64,000 nucleotides of DNA, taken from Hyaloscypha bicolor E (taxonomy: Eukaryota > Ascomycota > Leotiomycetes > Helotiales > Hyaloscyphaceae). The stretch lies in NCBI RefSeq assembly GCF_002865645.1, contig NW_020194684.1:4317952-4381951 (forward strand), given 5' to 3'. The position numbers were made by a program, and so were the translations under genes. Position 1 is the stretch's first letter, and each line of letters opens with the position of its first letter. This document shows positions 47,901 through 59,770 of the stretch, piece by piece. The notes beneath the pieces were generated by a model. That model worked only from the letters and a program-made list of their open reading frames with translations, did not search any database and was not told where the DNA came from.

Positions 47901-50560
47901 AATATAGGTAGCTTTTAGAATAAGATATAAATTATTTAAACTAGTAGTTCTATTATTTGGACTTTATAATAGTCTAGTAACTTTTTAGTAATATATTAAT
48001 ATTATTCTAATAAACTATTTAGATAACTTTTATTTGGCCTATATTAATAATATACTAATTTTCTTTAAGAATAAGAAGAAGTATTAATAATATATTAGAA
48101 TAGTTTTATAAAAGCTTTAGGATACCGGATTATAAGTTAATATTTATAAATATAAATTTAAAGTCTCTAGAATAATATTCTTAGGATTTATTATCTTGGA
48201 TTAAGGTATATAAGTAAATCCTACTAAAACCTTTATTATCCGAAACTAGTACTAACCTATAATAAAAAGAAAAATATAGTTATTTTTGGGCTTCTATAAT
48301 TTCTATTATAGGTTTATCTAAACTTATAAATATATCTCTTGCCCCCTAAACTATCTAACTAAAAAAAATACTTTACTAAAGTTTATACTTAATAAAACCT
48401 TACTAGATGCCTTTAATTAGCTTAAAAATCTATTTCTTTCTGCTTTTATATTTCTTTATTTTAAATATAATAAGGAAACCTGTCTAGAAACCGACTATTC
48501 GGATCTAGCTACTATAGGTATACTCTTTTAAAAAAGCCCAGAAAACGAATAATAGTACCTGGTCTTATTTTATTTTAAAGCTCTTTAAAGAGCTAAAAGC
48601 TACTATAAGATTTATAATAAGAAACTTCTTACTATTATTTAAGGATTCCGGAAATAGTAAATAGAACTAATTAGCTTACCTAATTTTCTAATTATTACTA
48701 ATTATAAAGCTTTTAAATATTTCGGTACTAAGAGGCTCTTAAATAAATAATAAATCTAATAGATAGGTTTCCTATTATAATTCTATTATTAGATTATCTA
48801 TTAGCCAGGTAAAGATAATACTATTACTAATATCTTATCCTAAAAGAATAAGCTTATATTAACCCAGAAGCAGGCTAAGAAAGCCAAAAGAACTAGATAA
48901 GTTATTTTATTAGACCTAATTCTCGCTTTTACTAAGATAATAGATATGGCTTATACTTTTACTAAGATATAAGAAATAGATAAGCTATTTATTATAGTCG
49001 AAGTTCTATAAGCTAATTAGATAAACCTAGCCCTAAAAAATAAATATAGGAAAGCCCGGAAGAATATAAATCTATAGAAAATATTAAATAGCTATATATT
49101 TTATAATAAAAGACTTATTATACTAGATAAATATAATAATCTATAAACTAGGCTCCTATAATAAATCTATAGTATAATAACTACTATATATCCCGGTTAA
49201 AATAAAACAAAAATCCTAATTTAGAAACTTTACTAATAGCTTACTTTTTTTATAAATATTAATTACTTTATAATAAACTACTATAAATATTAAAAGTCTT
49301 ATAAGTTAAGAGATAAAATACTAGGCCTATTATATCTATTACTAGTTCTTCTAAGAATATAAGATAATTTGTCTATAAACTTCTATATTTCTAGCTTTAT
49401 AAATAAAGAATATAATAATATATTTATTATAGTTAATTAATTATTTAAATAATATATAAGCCTACTAATAACTAAGAATACTATAGCTAGGATTACTACT
49501 GGCCTGTTTTACTATTATATTTAGTAATTCCGAGAATCTTCCCTTACTATTATAAGTAACTAAGAATCCTAATTTATTTTAGACTTTATAAATAAACTAT
49601 TAAGATTAACTAGAACTAAGCTAAAGCTCTTAACTATAGAATATACCTAAACTAATAAATAAATAGAAATTATTAACTAGATTATTAATACCTGACTTTG
49701 CCTTTTTATTAATTATTTCCAGAATAATTAGGCAAATTTACTTCTGGTATTTAATACTATAGGTACTACCTACTCATATAAATTAACTAGCTTATTTCCC
49801 TTAATAATTAATTACAAATATAAACCCAGGTTAAACTTTAACTAGATATTACTAATAATAGAGTTCAAAATACTAAGAAAGAAACTTAATTAGGAGAAAG
49901 TATAATAGTAGGCTAAGAAAATTAATACTATTATTAATTATATCCGAGAATATATAGTAATAGCTCAGGAATATTAAGCTAAGTAAGCTAATAAGAAATA
50001 GTAAGAACTAGACTTTAGTTTAGAAAATATAGTCTATATAATTAAAAAGATATAGAAAATAAACTATTTATCTAATAAATTAGACTACTTCCTTATTAAA
50101 CTATTTAAGATTAATAAAATAGTTAGTTATTTATATTAATTAGATCTTTCCTTATTATATAGGATTTGGCTAATTTTCTATATAAATAGACTTTATAAGA
50201 ATCCTACTAATTTATTACCTGGCCAGACTAATAAAAAGCCTGGTTTTATTAAAGTTAATAGTAAACTCAAATAGGAAGTTAAAAAGATCCTCTTTTCTAA
50301 GATACTTTATAATAAGCTTTATTATAAGATTAAATAGAAGAAATAGAATATAGATAATAAATAGTATTTTATATTAAATTTCAAGAACTTAATACTTAAA
50401 CTATATAAATTCTATAAGCAGAATCCTGGTAAAGCAGGACCTCCTATTTAGCTAAATAAATAAATTTGGTATACTAAAGAAAATAAGTTTAATAAAGACT
50501 ATCTAGATAATAATAAATCTTAATAATAAGGCCTCTATAACTAGAAGAGAAAAAGAAAAA
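44960..50560 (+). pseudogene. gag-pol relic of outer chromovirus
   Basis: This plus-strand reading contains a zinc-knuckle relic at 46298-46345 (LYYYSYKKPRYI, a decayed CxxCxxxxGHxxxxC), a protease-like LLINTSKLDN near 46.8 kb, and RT with FYLAYINNILIFFKN at 48.03-48.08 kb (YVDDILIFSK before G-to-A change). Integrase DKILGLLYLLLVLLRI and LSINFYISSFI lie at 49.3-49.4 kb, and a chromodomain relic YYKIK*KK*NIDNK*YF at 50.32-50.38 kb. Every domain is riddled with TAA/TAG. The orientation agrees with the LTR order. Confidence 0.8.
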
Positions 50561-50949
50561 CCTAGACATTTCCCGGGTTTTATCTAAACCCTAGTATATT
50601 TCCTTTATTCTACTATATTAGTACCTACTCTCTTTTTCAGAAATCTGGGCAAAATACCTTTCTTTACTATACTAGACTATATTTTACTATCTAGGTAAAT
50701 TATAAAAAAAAGTAAATTCTTAAAGCTAAACTAAAGGTAAATACTCGCCTATATTAGTTCGAAATATTATTAAAAATCGAGGGAAACCTTCCTAATTATT
50801 TTAATCTTTATAACCTTAATTATTTATATTACTACTACTACCTTAATAAAACTATTAATAAAGGTAAAATAGACAAGAAATCCCGGTAATATATTATCTA
50901 TAGCCGGACCAAGTAAGGCTACTTGCCAGATCCTAAATAACTTAAGTAG

Positions 50950-52021
50950 TAGTAGTAATATCTCAAGTTTAGTAGCTACTACTATTATTAATATAACTAC
51001 TAGCCAAACTACTTTTATAAACGAAAATGGTAATTCCCTTACCCAAGAATAGGTTAATATATAAAATACGGCCCGTACTATTCTTAAGAATATACCTGAA
51101 ATTACTATAGAGAATATCTTGGCAGAATGTTCTAATAATAACGAAATAGAGGTTTTGATTACTAGTAATAATAAGTTTAATAGCTAAATAGGCGGAATAA
51201 ACGGTACTAATGAGAGCTATCTAATTAATCTTATAGAGCCAAATGCCAAGAAGGCAAAAAAGAGTAAGGCTAGCTCGTCTAAGAAGCATAAGGTATCGGA
51301 TAATAGCGAGGATTCTAATAACAAAAAGACTAAGGACAGAAAGACTTCTAGTAACGAAGGAGATTCTGACTATAATAAAGGTGGCCAAACTAGTATTAAG
51401 ACGCCTGTTATAACTAGAAGACGTACGGTACTAAGTAGTAGTTATTATATAAAGTACTAGTCTAAAACCAAGAGCTGGCAAATAATCCTAAAGGCCGAAT
51501 TAAAGAAGTAATACCTTATAGACATTAATGAATTAGTAAATAATACTATTTAAGAAGTCGGAAAACCCCTTAGAAGCTCCTATAAAATTAAAATCATATA
51601 GCTTAAGGCCCGGGGATTTGATAATAAAGTAGCTCAAGTGGCCGCCCTTAATATATAAGTCTCTACTATAGAGGGATAACTTGAGAACGTATATATTAAG
51701 CTCGAGAAGGCCCAGAAGTTAATTAAGTAGCTTAAAAACGGTATAATCAAGCCAAATACCGCCACTCTAACTAAGAAGAAAGGCAAGCAAGCTACTATAT
51801 CGAAGCCTGTATTAACGGATGGACTCGATCTGCTACTCCTATTCGAAGACCGCCCGATAATAATAGTCCCAATATCGGCTATGGCCTATATGGTACTCCC
51901 AAACCATATTATTAATATGGGTATAGGCATAATGCGAGCGACGGATACTAAGGACTGGCCGGAACGTACTAGGAACTGGGTTATTCTGGCAGAGTCAAGA
52001 CCACGCTTCGATTATAAGTAA
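50950..52021 (+). pseudogene. Extra 3' reading frame of outer chromovirus, unknown product
   Basis: One frame of about 357 codons between the chromodomain and the 3' LTR is broken only by about ten TAA/TAG codons that fit RIP of CAA/CAG/TGG. It encodes a Ser/Thr/Asn-rich N terminus and then a basic segment (KKAKKSKASSSKKHKVSDNS). A charged helical region follows (LENVYIKLEKAQKLIK), then a hydrophobic/Pro part (DGLDLLLLFEDRPIIIVPIS) and a Trp/Arg tail (DWPERTRNWVILAESRPRF). The mild damage suggests it was coding. No retroviral envelope-type signal peptide or membrane anchor is seen. I do not recognise the family. Confidence 0.6.
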
Positions 52022-52142
52022 GCTATGGGGATTAGACGGAATGGGGTCAATGGCCGTTATTTCCTCTTTTTTCTTTTCTATACTGCGGCTGAATAATCCC
52101 CTAAATAAGGGCATTTAGACTTCTCTTTGGGGGGGGGGGTAA

Positions 52143-52347
52143 TATGACGGCTGGTGTAAGGGCATGATCTGCTAAGGACAGGATATCAGAAACAGGCACA
52201 AAACGAAGCTAAGCCAGAATTGCTTGGACGGAATAATACTAAAGGTCGAGGCATCCTCCCTACTTTGTTCCATAGCTTAGTATTTTCCAATACATGAGAT
52301 TCTTTGAACTTTGAGCCTTCGACCATTGCATTAATCCCGCTATTACA
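52143..52347 (+). repeat. 3' LTR of outer chromovirus (almost undamaged)
   Basis: This is the partner of 37352-37556. It retains G/C-rich words such as GACGGCTGGTGTAAGGGCATG and GGTCGAGGCATCC that have become AT in the left copy. It ends ...CCCGCTATTACA and is followed by TTACC. A poly-G tract (about 52127-52138) sits just inside it, near the polypurine-tract position. Confidence 0.88.
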
Positions 52348-53093
52348 TTACCCTTCTTATAATAGGCCTCAAAGCAATTATCCATATAGCCAAAATAAAG
52401 AGCTCTATAAGCTATATAGTAACCCGTAAGCGGACTAGTCATATGTGCGGGAGCTGGCCGGAAGCAGGAGAGGAAGGCAGGAGGCCATATAGTAGGTAGG
52501 TCGGCAGGAGGGTTCTTTATAATATGAACTAGGGCCGTAACGGACGGTTAACGGATCCGTTACTGGCGCTATAGGGCTAGCTCGTCTATAGAGACGTCCG
52601 TAATCGACCGTTATTATCGCCGGGAGGTAGGGAGGGCATTCGGATCGAGTTCTTGTAAGGCAGGGCGCCGCTAGGTATAATTAGTAGTATTTCGGGCCTA
52701 TTAACTAGTTAATTAAGCCAGAAAAGGGGAAGGATACAAACTCGATAGTGAAAGTAAGTTTTATATGGCTTAGCCCGCTCTGTAATAAAGTCAGAACCAG
52801 GCCGGTTTTGCCTATAGGAAGTACAAAAGCGGGGAGGATCCATAGTAATAAAGAGAAGAAAGAGAGAAGAGTAATATAAGGTCAGGGTTTCTTTTCTTAG
52901 CGCTTTCTACGGAACCGCTAGCTTCAGATTTTCCCCCGAGCTTTAAAAAATTATAATAAAAGCCCCTCGTATCTCAGAACTACTAAAATATAGAGAAAGG
53001 TACTCGAGTATTCTCTCTATAATCCTAAGCTAAGCTCTAAGGATTTAGACGTAATCGCGTTCCGATGCGCGATTCCCTAGAAGGGGGCGATTC

Positions 53094-53171
53094 TGGTGTT
53101 CCTCACGTGACCAGTTTTTTTTCCAGGAGCCCCGAGAGCCAACCGCTTAAGGGTGGTCCAAACGTACGATA
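53094..53171 (+). repeat. Dispersed repeat, copy 1 of 2
   Basis: TGGTGTTCCTCACGTGA ... GAGCCAACCGCTTA-GGGTGGTC ... AACGTA matches 61883-61960 in the same orientation, with a variable 23-nt middle. It is not coding and contains the CACGTG palindrome. Confidence 0.65.
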
Positions 53172-53374
53172 ATATAAAGAAGTGACTGGTATATGACTAC
53201 ATACCCTGTGCCTGAGGCCCCATGGCGCTTGTCCTCGCCGGCGCAGGCCCATCCTCGGTGCCATCATGCTTGTCAAGCAGGCAAGCAGGCAAGGAAGCCA
53301 GCATGCCTTCCTTGCCTTGCCCTGTGATTCCCGCCCACAGGCACTGGCCATTGCCCATTGCCCATTGTCCGTTC

Positions 53375-53506
53375 TGACCGCCTCCACGGCAGTGGCCCCC
53401 GGAGGGCCAGCGGAGCGTCTTTGTGAGATGGGAGATGCAGTCGAGGAACACAGGCTCGGGTGACGCTCCGCTGGACCTCCGGGGGCCACTGCCGTGGAGG
53501 CGGCCA
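53375..53506. repeat. Inverted repeat with 45-bp arms
   Basis: Arms 53375-53419 and 53462-53506 are reverse complements at 43 of 45 positions (core CCGCCTCCACGGCAGTGGCC), separated by 42 bp. It is GC-rich, so a strong cruciform or RNA hairpin is possible. There is no terminal duplication obvious enough to call a transposon. Confidence 0.75.
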
Positions 53507-53936
53507 GTTTCACACGGTACCGTCAGAACAGTACAGTGCAGTGCAGTACTCCGTACAGTATTGCAAGGTCTGCAGGCAGCTGGGGCTTGGGACTGTACCT
53601 GTAACTGTACAGTACATGTAAATTAGCCGCACCGTACCTGGCCCGCCGAACGAAACAATAGTAATACCGGACACCAGGGAGTACTCCGTACGGAGCTGGC
53701 GCTCTCGCGCGTCACGTCATGGAAGAAGTGCCGCCGCCGCAGCCACGAACCACGAGCCTCCAGCCAGGACCGGCGGGGGTACCGTGCAGGCCAGCCTCGC
53801 CAGGGCGACGGGCGACGGAGCGATTACAATTCATTACTGTGCAATGGGTGGGCCTGCTTTGGTAAACTGCACTGTAGTGCCGTGCAGGGGGCCCGAACTG
53901 CTCGTCAATCTGTCTCGTCGCAGGGCATGGGCTGCA

Positions 53937-53998
53937 TGGCTGAATGGCTGATGGCTGAATGGCTGATGGCTGAATGGTTGATGGCTGACTGACTGATG
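53937..53998. repeat. Tandem repeat GGCTGAATGGCTGAT
   Basis: About four imperfect units of GGCTGAATGGCTGAT/GGCTGACT lie upstream of the quinone reductase gene. This is simple-sequence expansion with no coding meaning. Confidence 0.75.
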
Positions 53999-54387
53999 CT
54001 TTGGTGATGATGTGCAACAGGTGAAGCCGCGTGCTGATTAAAGCAATGTCAGCCAGCGCGCTATACCCGAAGCATCGCCAGCCCCGCATCCGCCAGCCGG
54101 CCGCGGCCTGCCTTGCCCCCTGCCATGCCCTTCTGTGATTGGTCAATTGCTCGCTTGCTCCCAAATCCAAAACCCCCCCACTCCCCCCGCTTCTGGCGGG
54201 TCTCCCTCACAGGCTCGCAACTATAAAAGACGAACTTCTGCTCCCTCCCCCTTCCCCCTTCCCTCTCCCTCCTCAGACCTAGACGCTCCCACATCGTCTT
54301 GAATTCTTTACTGCATTTGCCCTTCTCCAAGCAAATCTCTCCCCCCAGCCTCACCTCACACCCCAGTTAGACCCGCAATCCCCCAAA

Positions 54388-55533
54388 ATGGCTCCCAAAG
54401 TCGCCATCGTTTTTGTAAGTCAACAAGCACATTACTCCGCCATCCATCCCCCGGCGAGTTTTGCAATGCAATGCAATGCATGCAGTGCCACATCATCGCA
54501 GAACGCTTCCCTACCTTTCACAGCGCTGTCCTTGTCGCCTTGAGCTTTGTGCTACGTGTTGATGAATGAGAGACATTTTCACACATCACAAATGGTTATA
54601 TATGCTAACTTGTATTCTAGTACTCCATGTAGTAAGCACCCCCAAGTCTTCCATAAGAAGCGGCCGCGGATATATTGGAACCGTTTGCATACCTTTGATG
54701 CCCCCCATTGTTCAGGAATTATCTTAGACTGTTGATCGCTACATTCCAGAACTACAGGTGCTAACAGTCTTGCCTCAAGTGGACACATCCAGAAGCTTGC
54801 CGAAGCTGAGAAGGAAGGTCTCAAGAAGGCCGGCATCGAGGCCGATCTCTATCAGGTCGCCGAGACTCTCCCTCAAGAAGTCCTGACCAAGGTGCGAATT
54901 GTCCCTCTCGGTCTAATTCTCACTAATCATTCTCCTCTTCAGATGTACGCTCCTCCCAAGTCCGCCGATATCCCAATCATCGATGCCAAGACCCTCGAGA
55001 GCTACGATGCGTTCCTCATTGGCATTCCCACCCGTTATGGTAACTTCCCAGCTCAATGGAAGGCGTTCTGGGATACCACTGGCGGCCAATGGGGATCCGG
55101 TGGATATTATGGCAAATACGCCGGTGTCTTCGTCTCGACCGGTACCCCGGGTGGTGGACAAGAGAGCACGGTCATTGCCGCTATGTCTACCATGGCACAC
55201 CACGGAAGTAAGTGGCATTCCTATCAACGGCCGTTGGTCGTTTTGGAAATATGCTTTTAGCACGAAATCATACACTAACATCCGTTCCAGTCATCTACGT
55301 TCCCCTTGGATATGCCAAGACCTTCCCCCAACTCACCAATGTTTCTGAAGTCCGTGGTGGTTCTCCATGGGGCGCCGGAACCTTCGCTGTAAGTAATCCT
55401 CAAAAAGCGCTGCACAAACCAACTAACCTCCCAGGGCGCTGACGGATCCCGCTCGCCTTCCGCCCTCGAGCTCGAGCTCGCTACTATCCAGGGCGAGACC
55501 TTCGGCAAGCACATCCTGAAGGTCTCATTCTGA
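54388..55533 (+). CDS. NAD(P)H:quinone oxidoreductase, WrbA/flavodoxin-like (Pst2/Ycp4 type)
   Basis: This is an FMN-binding two-electron quinone reductase that limits oxidative stress. Six exons (54388-54414, 54621-54631, 54780-54891, 54943-55207, 55291-55388 and 55435-55533) give 203 aa, typical for the family. Exon 2 is only 11 nt (TACTCCATGTA). Together the exons make [23 protein letters not shown], the FMN phosphate-binding start. Next come [21 protein letters not shown] and the second FMN loop [15 protein letters not shown]. Exon 5 gives [28 protein letters not shown]. The introns at 54415-54620 and 54632-54779 are unusually long for this window. The leader is CT-rich. Confidence 0.94.
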
Positions 55534-56287
55534 CTAGATGGCTCCTCAGCCAGTGGAACGAAGTCGGAAACGGCGGCAGTAGCAAAGAAAGAACAAAATA
55601 CCCAACAAAAACCGAAAACAAATACAAATGGCACGAGCGGGGAGCCGGAGGCGAAGGACAAAGAAGGACCTTGCGGTTTGCCGGCTAAGTGCTCGATTTT
55701 ATGATAGCATCGCTGTGTAAATGGATGAATTAGCATTCTTTGCATTGCATTGAATCAAATTGAGGCTTGCCAGTACCTTGCACATTGTGAATGGACGTTG
55801 TGTCGTGATTCTGTTTTCTCCAGGCTTTTGATCTCGTCCCAGCTTGTCCTGAGCCCCCTAATCCACGATCCAGTCAAGACTGCATAAAAGCCGAGCAAAT
55901 TCTGCATTGCTGGTATCATCCCCGACTTCAACCGTTTCTTTGCTTTTGGAACAAAAGTGGAAGAAGGTCTGTGGTTTCCTCTCCTCTCCGATTTCGTTAG
56001 CATTCCGACCAAGTGGAAGTCCTATTACTACCTCGAACAACCACTATTAGCCAATGTCTCAACTACTTGGTGACACCAGCAGACCAAGAAACACAGTTTC
56101 ATGGGGAATTCGATTGAACTGAGAGAATGCGGAGAATGGTTCATTTTCTAGCACATGATATGGCCCTCTCATCGAGTGCGGTAAAGTGTCTTCCTCTGCG
56201 CTTAACACGTGAACTAAGCCCTTTGAGGGGTAACTCATACCAAGGCAATGAAGAAAGTTTAGGATACGTTGAATCCATTTAACACGT

Positions 56288-59200
56288 TCACTCCTCTTCG
56301 TCAAGCTGTGCCTGCATCTCCTTTTCTGATGATCGTCAGCTTAGGTTCCTACGCACACTGACACAGCTTACCCCATAAATGATTGGCCGATTTTGATATG
56401 ATATCGGCCTTTCCCCTCAGCTTATTTAAATATTCCGCTTCGTCTTGAGGGCTAAGTCTTGGTTTCTTCGGTTGTGCCTAAACCCTTCATCAGTATCATA
56501 GTCCGGTCGGATGAAGGAGCGCTTACGAGTAATAGAACTGGCATTATGTCCTTGACATCGGCTGCTGCCTAGATTCCGGGATTTCTCATTAGTATCGCTT
56601 TGAAAAGTACAGGTCGCATTTGAAATCAATGTTCGCAGGAAACGAAACTAGCAAGACGTCAAGAGAAAAGGACTGACCACAGCAGCTACACTTTTGAAAC
56701 CGTTCTCCCAGAATATTCTAGCTGTTCGACTCTTGATGTATGTGATCTTGGCCAACGCAAGTAGATCCGATTTGGCACCTGTTGGTGTTTAGCTCCAATC
56801 CGGAGACGATCTCGCCACAGGAGAAGCATTTAGAACTCACCAGCCCTCAGCCGATCAGAAAAATGGTCGAGTACAGCCACAAGAGCCCCCCAATTCATTC
56901 GTTCACAGAACTTGATCATGCCAGCAGCAAAACCGTGACATGTCTGTGCAAGGTTCTGGACCATTCCCCTAGGAATGTCATATTTTCGAGCAACGGCGTG
57001 GACTGGCATCTCATTACAGAGATCTCGGAGCTGCAACGCGGCGTAAAAGCGCCTATATATTCGTGCAATCTCTACTTCTTGGACTGTTGACTCTTTCATG
57101 GATCCGCCTTGCGCCCTGCGAAAATTATTAGCTTCTCAGGACGAGAGCTCATCCAGGCTGCTTACATTTTATTGAGAACGAGAGGTTTGAGACCCACAAA
57201 TTCCAGGACTCTCAAATTGCTCTCATCAAGACGGTCTACCTCCTTACGGAAGATCTGCCAATTAATATTCCCATGCGCTGCTTGCACGGGCGTAAAAGAA
57301 TAGAGGACGTGCATTTCTCCGTCCATAACGAAAGCCTGCATAGCTTTCCGCAGTTCCCTGTGCACAAACAAACCATCTTCAGGTGTCAGAGACGATGCTA
57401 CGATGGCCTGACCGAGGGAAGTTGCCGAATATTCCGACCCGTTAGATTCCTCGATGAGGCGGGTCTCCTTAAGTTCTTGCACGGTTGACAAAACCATTTC
57501 TGCTAGCTCGTTACGATCAATCGAATGAAAGAGCAGTGTTTTCCTGATATAATCATCAATCGAATCGTTACTCATGGCAAGCTTTGTAGCTATAACTTCG
57601 AGCAATGCTCTGCCAGTCCATGTCAGCAATTTCTTTCGGCGATCACGGACTACTGACTTGATAGTTACCTTTTTATACCTCTTTTCCCAGGCAGAAGACA
57701 ACTCTCCACGTTGGGAATATCAGCTTCCATCAGTTCCGCGACCGCTTCAAGGTCGCTTTTCTGACAGCAAAGATAAGTTTCACCGATCTCATCTTTCCCC
57801 TTCCGCCCTGCCCTTCCTCTCATCTGCCGCCTAATCATTTAGTAGGTCATTGCTGGTAGCTCTCAGGGCACTTACAACATTGAAGGGCCTACTAAATCGG
57901 CACCCATGCGGGCTCCATGAAGGATTACGCGCCTTGCGGGTAAGTTTATGCCTGCTGCTAGGCTGCACGTTGCCACAATGACTTTTATGACTCCTTGATC
58001 GTACGCAGTTGCGATCGCGTCCCTTTCTTCTGTGGTCAAACCAGCATCTGCGAAATCGATGAGAACAAAATTTAGCTTGCTCTTGATCAGACTCACGATG
58101 AAATGCAACGCCGACCGGAATGGTTTTTTCCAAGATAGGATCTAATCCCGTTGTCGTGCTCAAGTCACTCAACAAGTCTCGCCGTTTCTCCGCGGTGGAA
58201 AAATCCACTTCTCCGGCACTTGGCAGCACTTGACTAATGAGCATCGCATCCTTCTCACAGCCTACACGGCTGCTGCAAAAGACCAAGGCTCCGTACCCTG
58301 CTCTTGCTGTCTCGTTCGAAAGGGCTACCACAGCATTGATTATGGGGTTATTTAGCTCTTTGCTTAGGGATTGGGTTATTAACCGAGCCGGCTCGGGCTT
58401 TAATTGGGAGGCGTTCTCGCTCTGTGTATTGAGTTGTGTCGCTGTTTTGTAAAATATGGTCGAAGATGATGCCGGGTAGGCAGCGTTGTCGAAGACGAGG
58501 TGCTCTTCGACGGGCACAGGCCGATATCTCGAAATATAGAATTTGGCATTATCTAGCCACTTTGCCAAAAGTTCCGCGTTCTGTTCTGGCTCAGCGATTG
58601 CAAAAAAAGAAAAAAACAAGTCTAAACCTCACCGACTCACATTCAGAGTAGCGCTCATCCCTATGAGTATCTTTTAGTTAGCCTATCTTCTGATTGTGCT
58701 GTAATCTGGGGGATGGTGGAATCTAACTGATAGTCCTAGGGACCAAATTTGTTGACGGGATCTACAAGGAAATATTCCTTGACTGGACTCACCAATGATC
58801 TGCACTTTTTGTTCGAGGCTAAGGAGCTTCGTGGACATCAATTCTAGGATGTAACCTCGACTTTCGTCATCGATCATGTGCAATTCATCTATTACAACCA
58901 CTCCGAGTCTTCCGATAGAGAGATCACCGATGGCTGCGTTCACAAGAGAATTGGCCTGTTTGTAATTAGTAAACTCTCAGTGCTATCTAACCAACGTACC
59001 TTTTCAATTGTACAGACCGCAATATCCATGTCATCCCAAGTTGCCTTTGTTTTGCTTCCGCCAAAGAAGCCTGCAACTCTGACAGAGTCTTCGTCTCCAC
59101 GCTTTCGCCAAGCAGATGGTCGTCGCTCGCCCAGGAATGGAGAAGCCGGTGTCTTGGTGATGCCTTCCACAACCTTCCTGAGCCATCGCATCTTCTCTTG

Positions 59201-59770
59201 AACCAGTGCCACGTAAGGCAGAACGAGCATTGCTTTCTCCCCTGGGGTGTCAATCACCTTTTTCAGCATCAAGACGTCAGCGATGAGTGATTTCCCACCG
59301 CCTGTTGGGGCCGTATAAACAAGGTTATTCTCTCCGCCCAGCGCCCCGCTCTTCAACAGACATTCAGATTGCCATGGATAGATAGATTTGATGCCAACAG
59401 ATGCGAAATTGTCGACGAGCTGCTTCGGTAATCCGTAAGCGGGATGAGATAGGTCGAGGAGAGGATTGGATGTTATGGTGGGCGTCAAAGCAAGGCCCCG
59501 CCGTTGAGAGTAAATTGATAAGTCACGATCAACAACATCTTGCACTTTGCCTGCTTCGAGAGGTGCGAGGCCGTTGTCTTGATGTACGGTGGGATGATGG
59601 AATCCAGTCGTATTTGTGATGTCAACAAGACGGGGCGCATCGCCTTGTCTCTGCTTCTCCCGAAAATCCCCGTACGTTCTTTTGAGGCCAGCAAGGAAGA
59701 GTGTTGTACGGTTTGATTTGGCGACATCGACTGAAGTCGTGTGGTAGACCCCTGATTGCTTGTTGATCAT
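56288..59770 (-). CDS. HELQ: HELQ/POLQ-like superfamily 2 DNA helicase
   Basis: This is a Ski2-like 3'-5' DNA helicase related to HELQ/Hel308 and to the helicase half of polymerase theta, acting in fork and double-strand-break repair. I assembled twelve exons: 59770-59000, 58955-58793, 58660-58641, 58580-58097, 58047-57876, 57830-57669, 57609-57166, 57115-56841, 56778-56678, 56568-56527, 56477-56372 and 56325-56288 (925 aa). Motifs: YPWQSECL (Q-like), APTGGGKS (I), VIDELHMI (II), MSATLN (III, on a 20-nt exon), ATCSLAAGINLPA (V) and QMRGRAGRKG (VI). Winged-helix and HhH-like regions follow. No polymerase domain is present. The N terminus before motif I is short (about 150 aa); an upstream exon is possible but no ATG is seen to 59,960. 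Confidence 0.92.

Larger units (their letters stand above)
37347..52352 (+). mobile_element. Outer Ty3/gypsy chromovirus, RIP-inactivated, interrupted by a second element
   Basis: It is bounded by 205-bp LTRs (37352-37556 and 52143-52347) and a 5-bp target duplication (TTACT at 37347-37351, TTACC at 52348-52352; the C/T difference is RIP-type). Removing the nested 6,983-bp element plus its duplication leaves about 8.0 kb. On the plus strand it has a relic CCHC knuckle (46.3 kb), RT (48.0 kb), integrase (49.3-49.5 kb), a chromodomain (50.3 kb) and an additional frame (50.95-52.02 kb). All long frames are cut by TAA/TAG. Confidence 0.85.
52353..54387. other. Transition from repeat island to genes
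   Basis: 52.35-53.05 kb is moderately AT-rich, partly RIPed DNA without recognisable genes. From 53.1 kb the base composition becomes GC-rich. The segment contains a copy of a dispersed repeat (53094-53171), a long inverted repeat (53375-53506), GTAC-rich palindromes (ACTCCGTAC near 53556 and 53690) and a GGCTGAAT tandem (53937-53998). It ends in the CT-rich leader of the quinone reductase gene. The open frames here are low-complexity and unconvincing. Confidence 0.55.
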
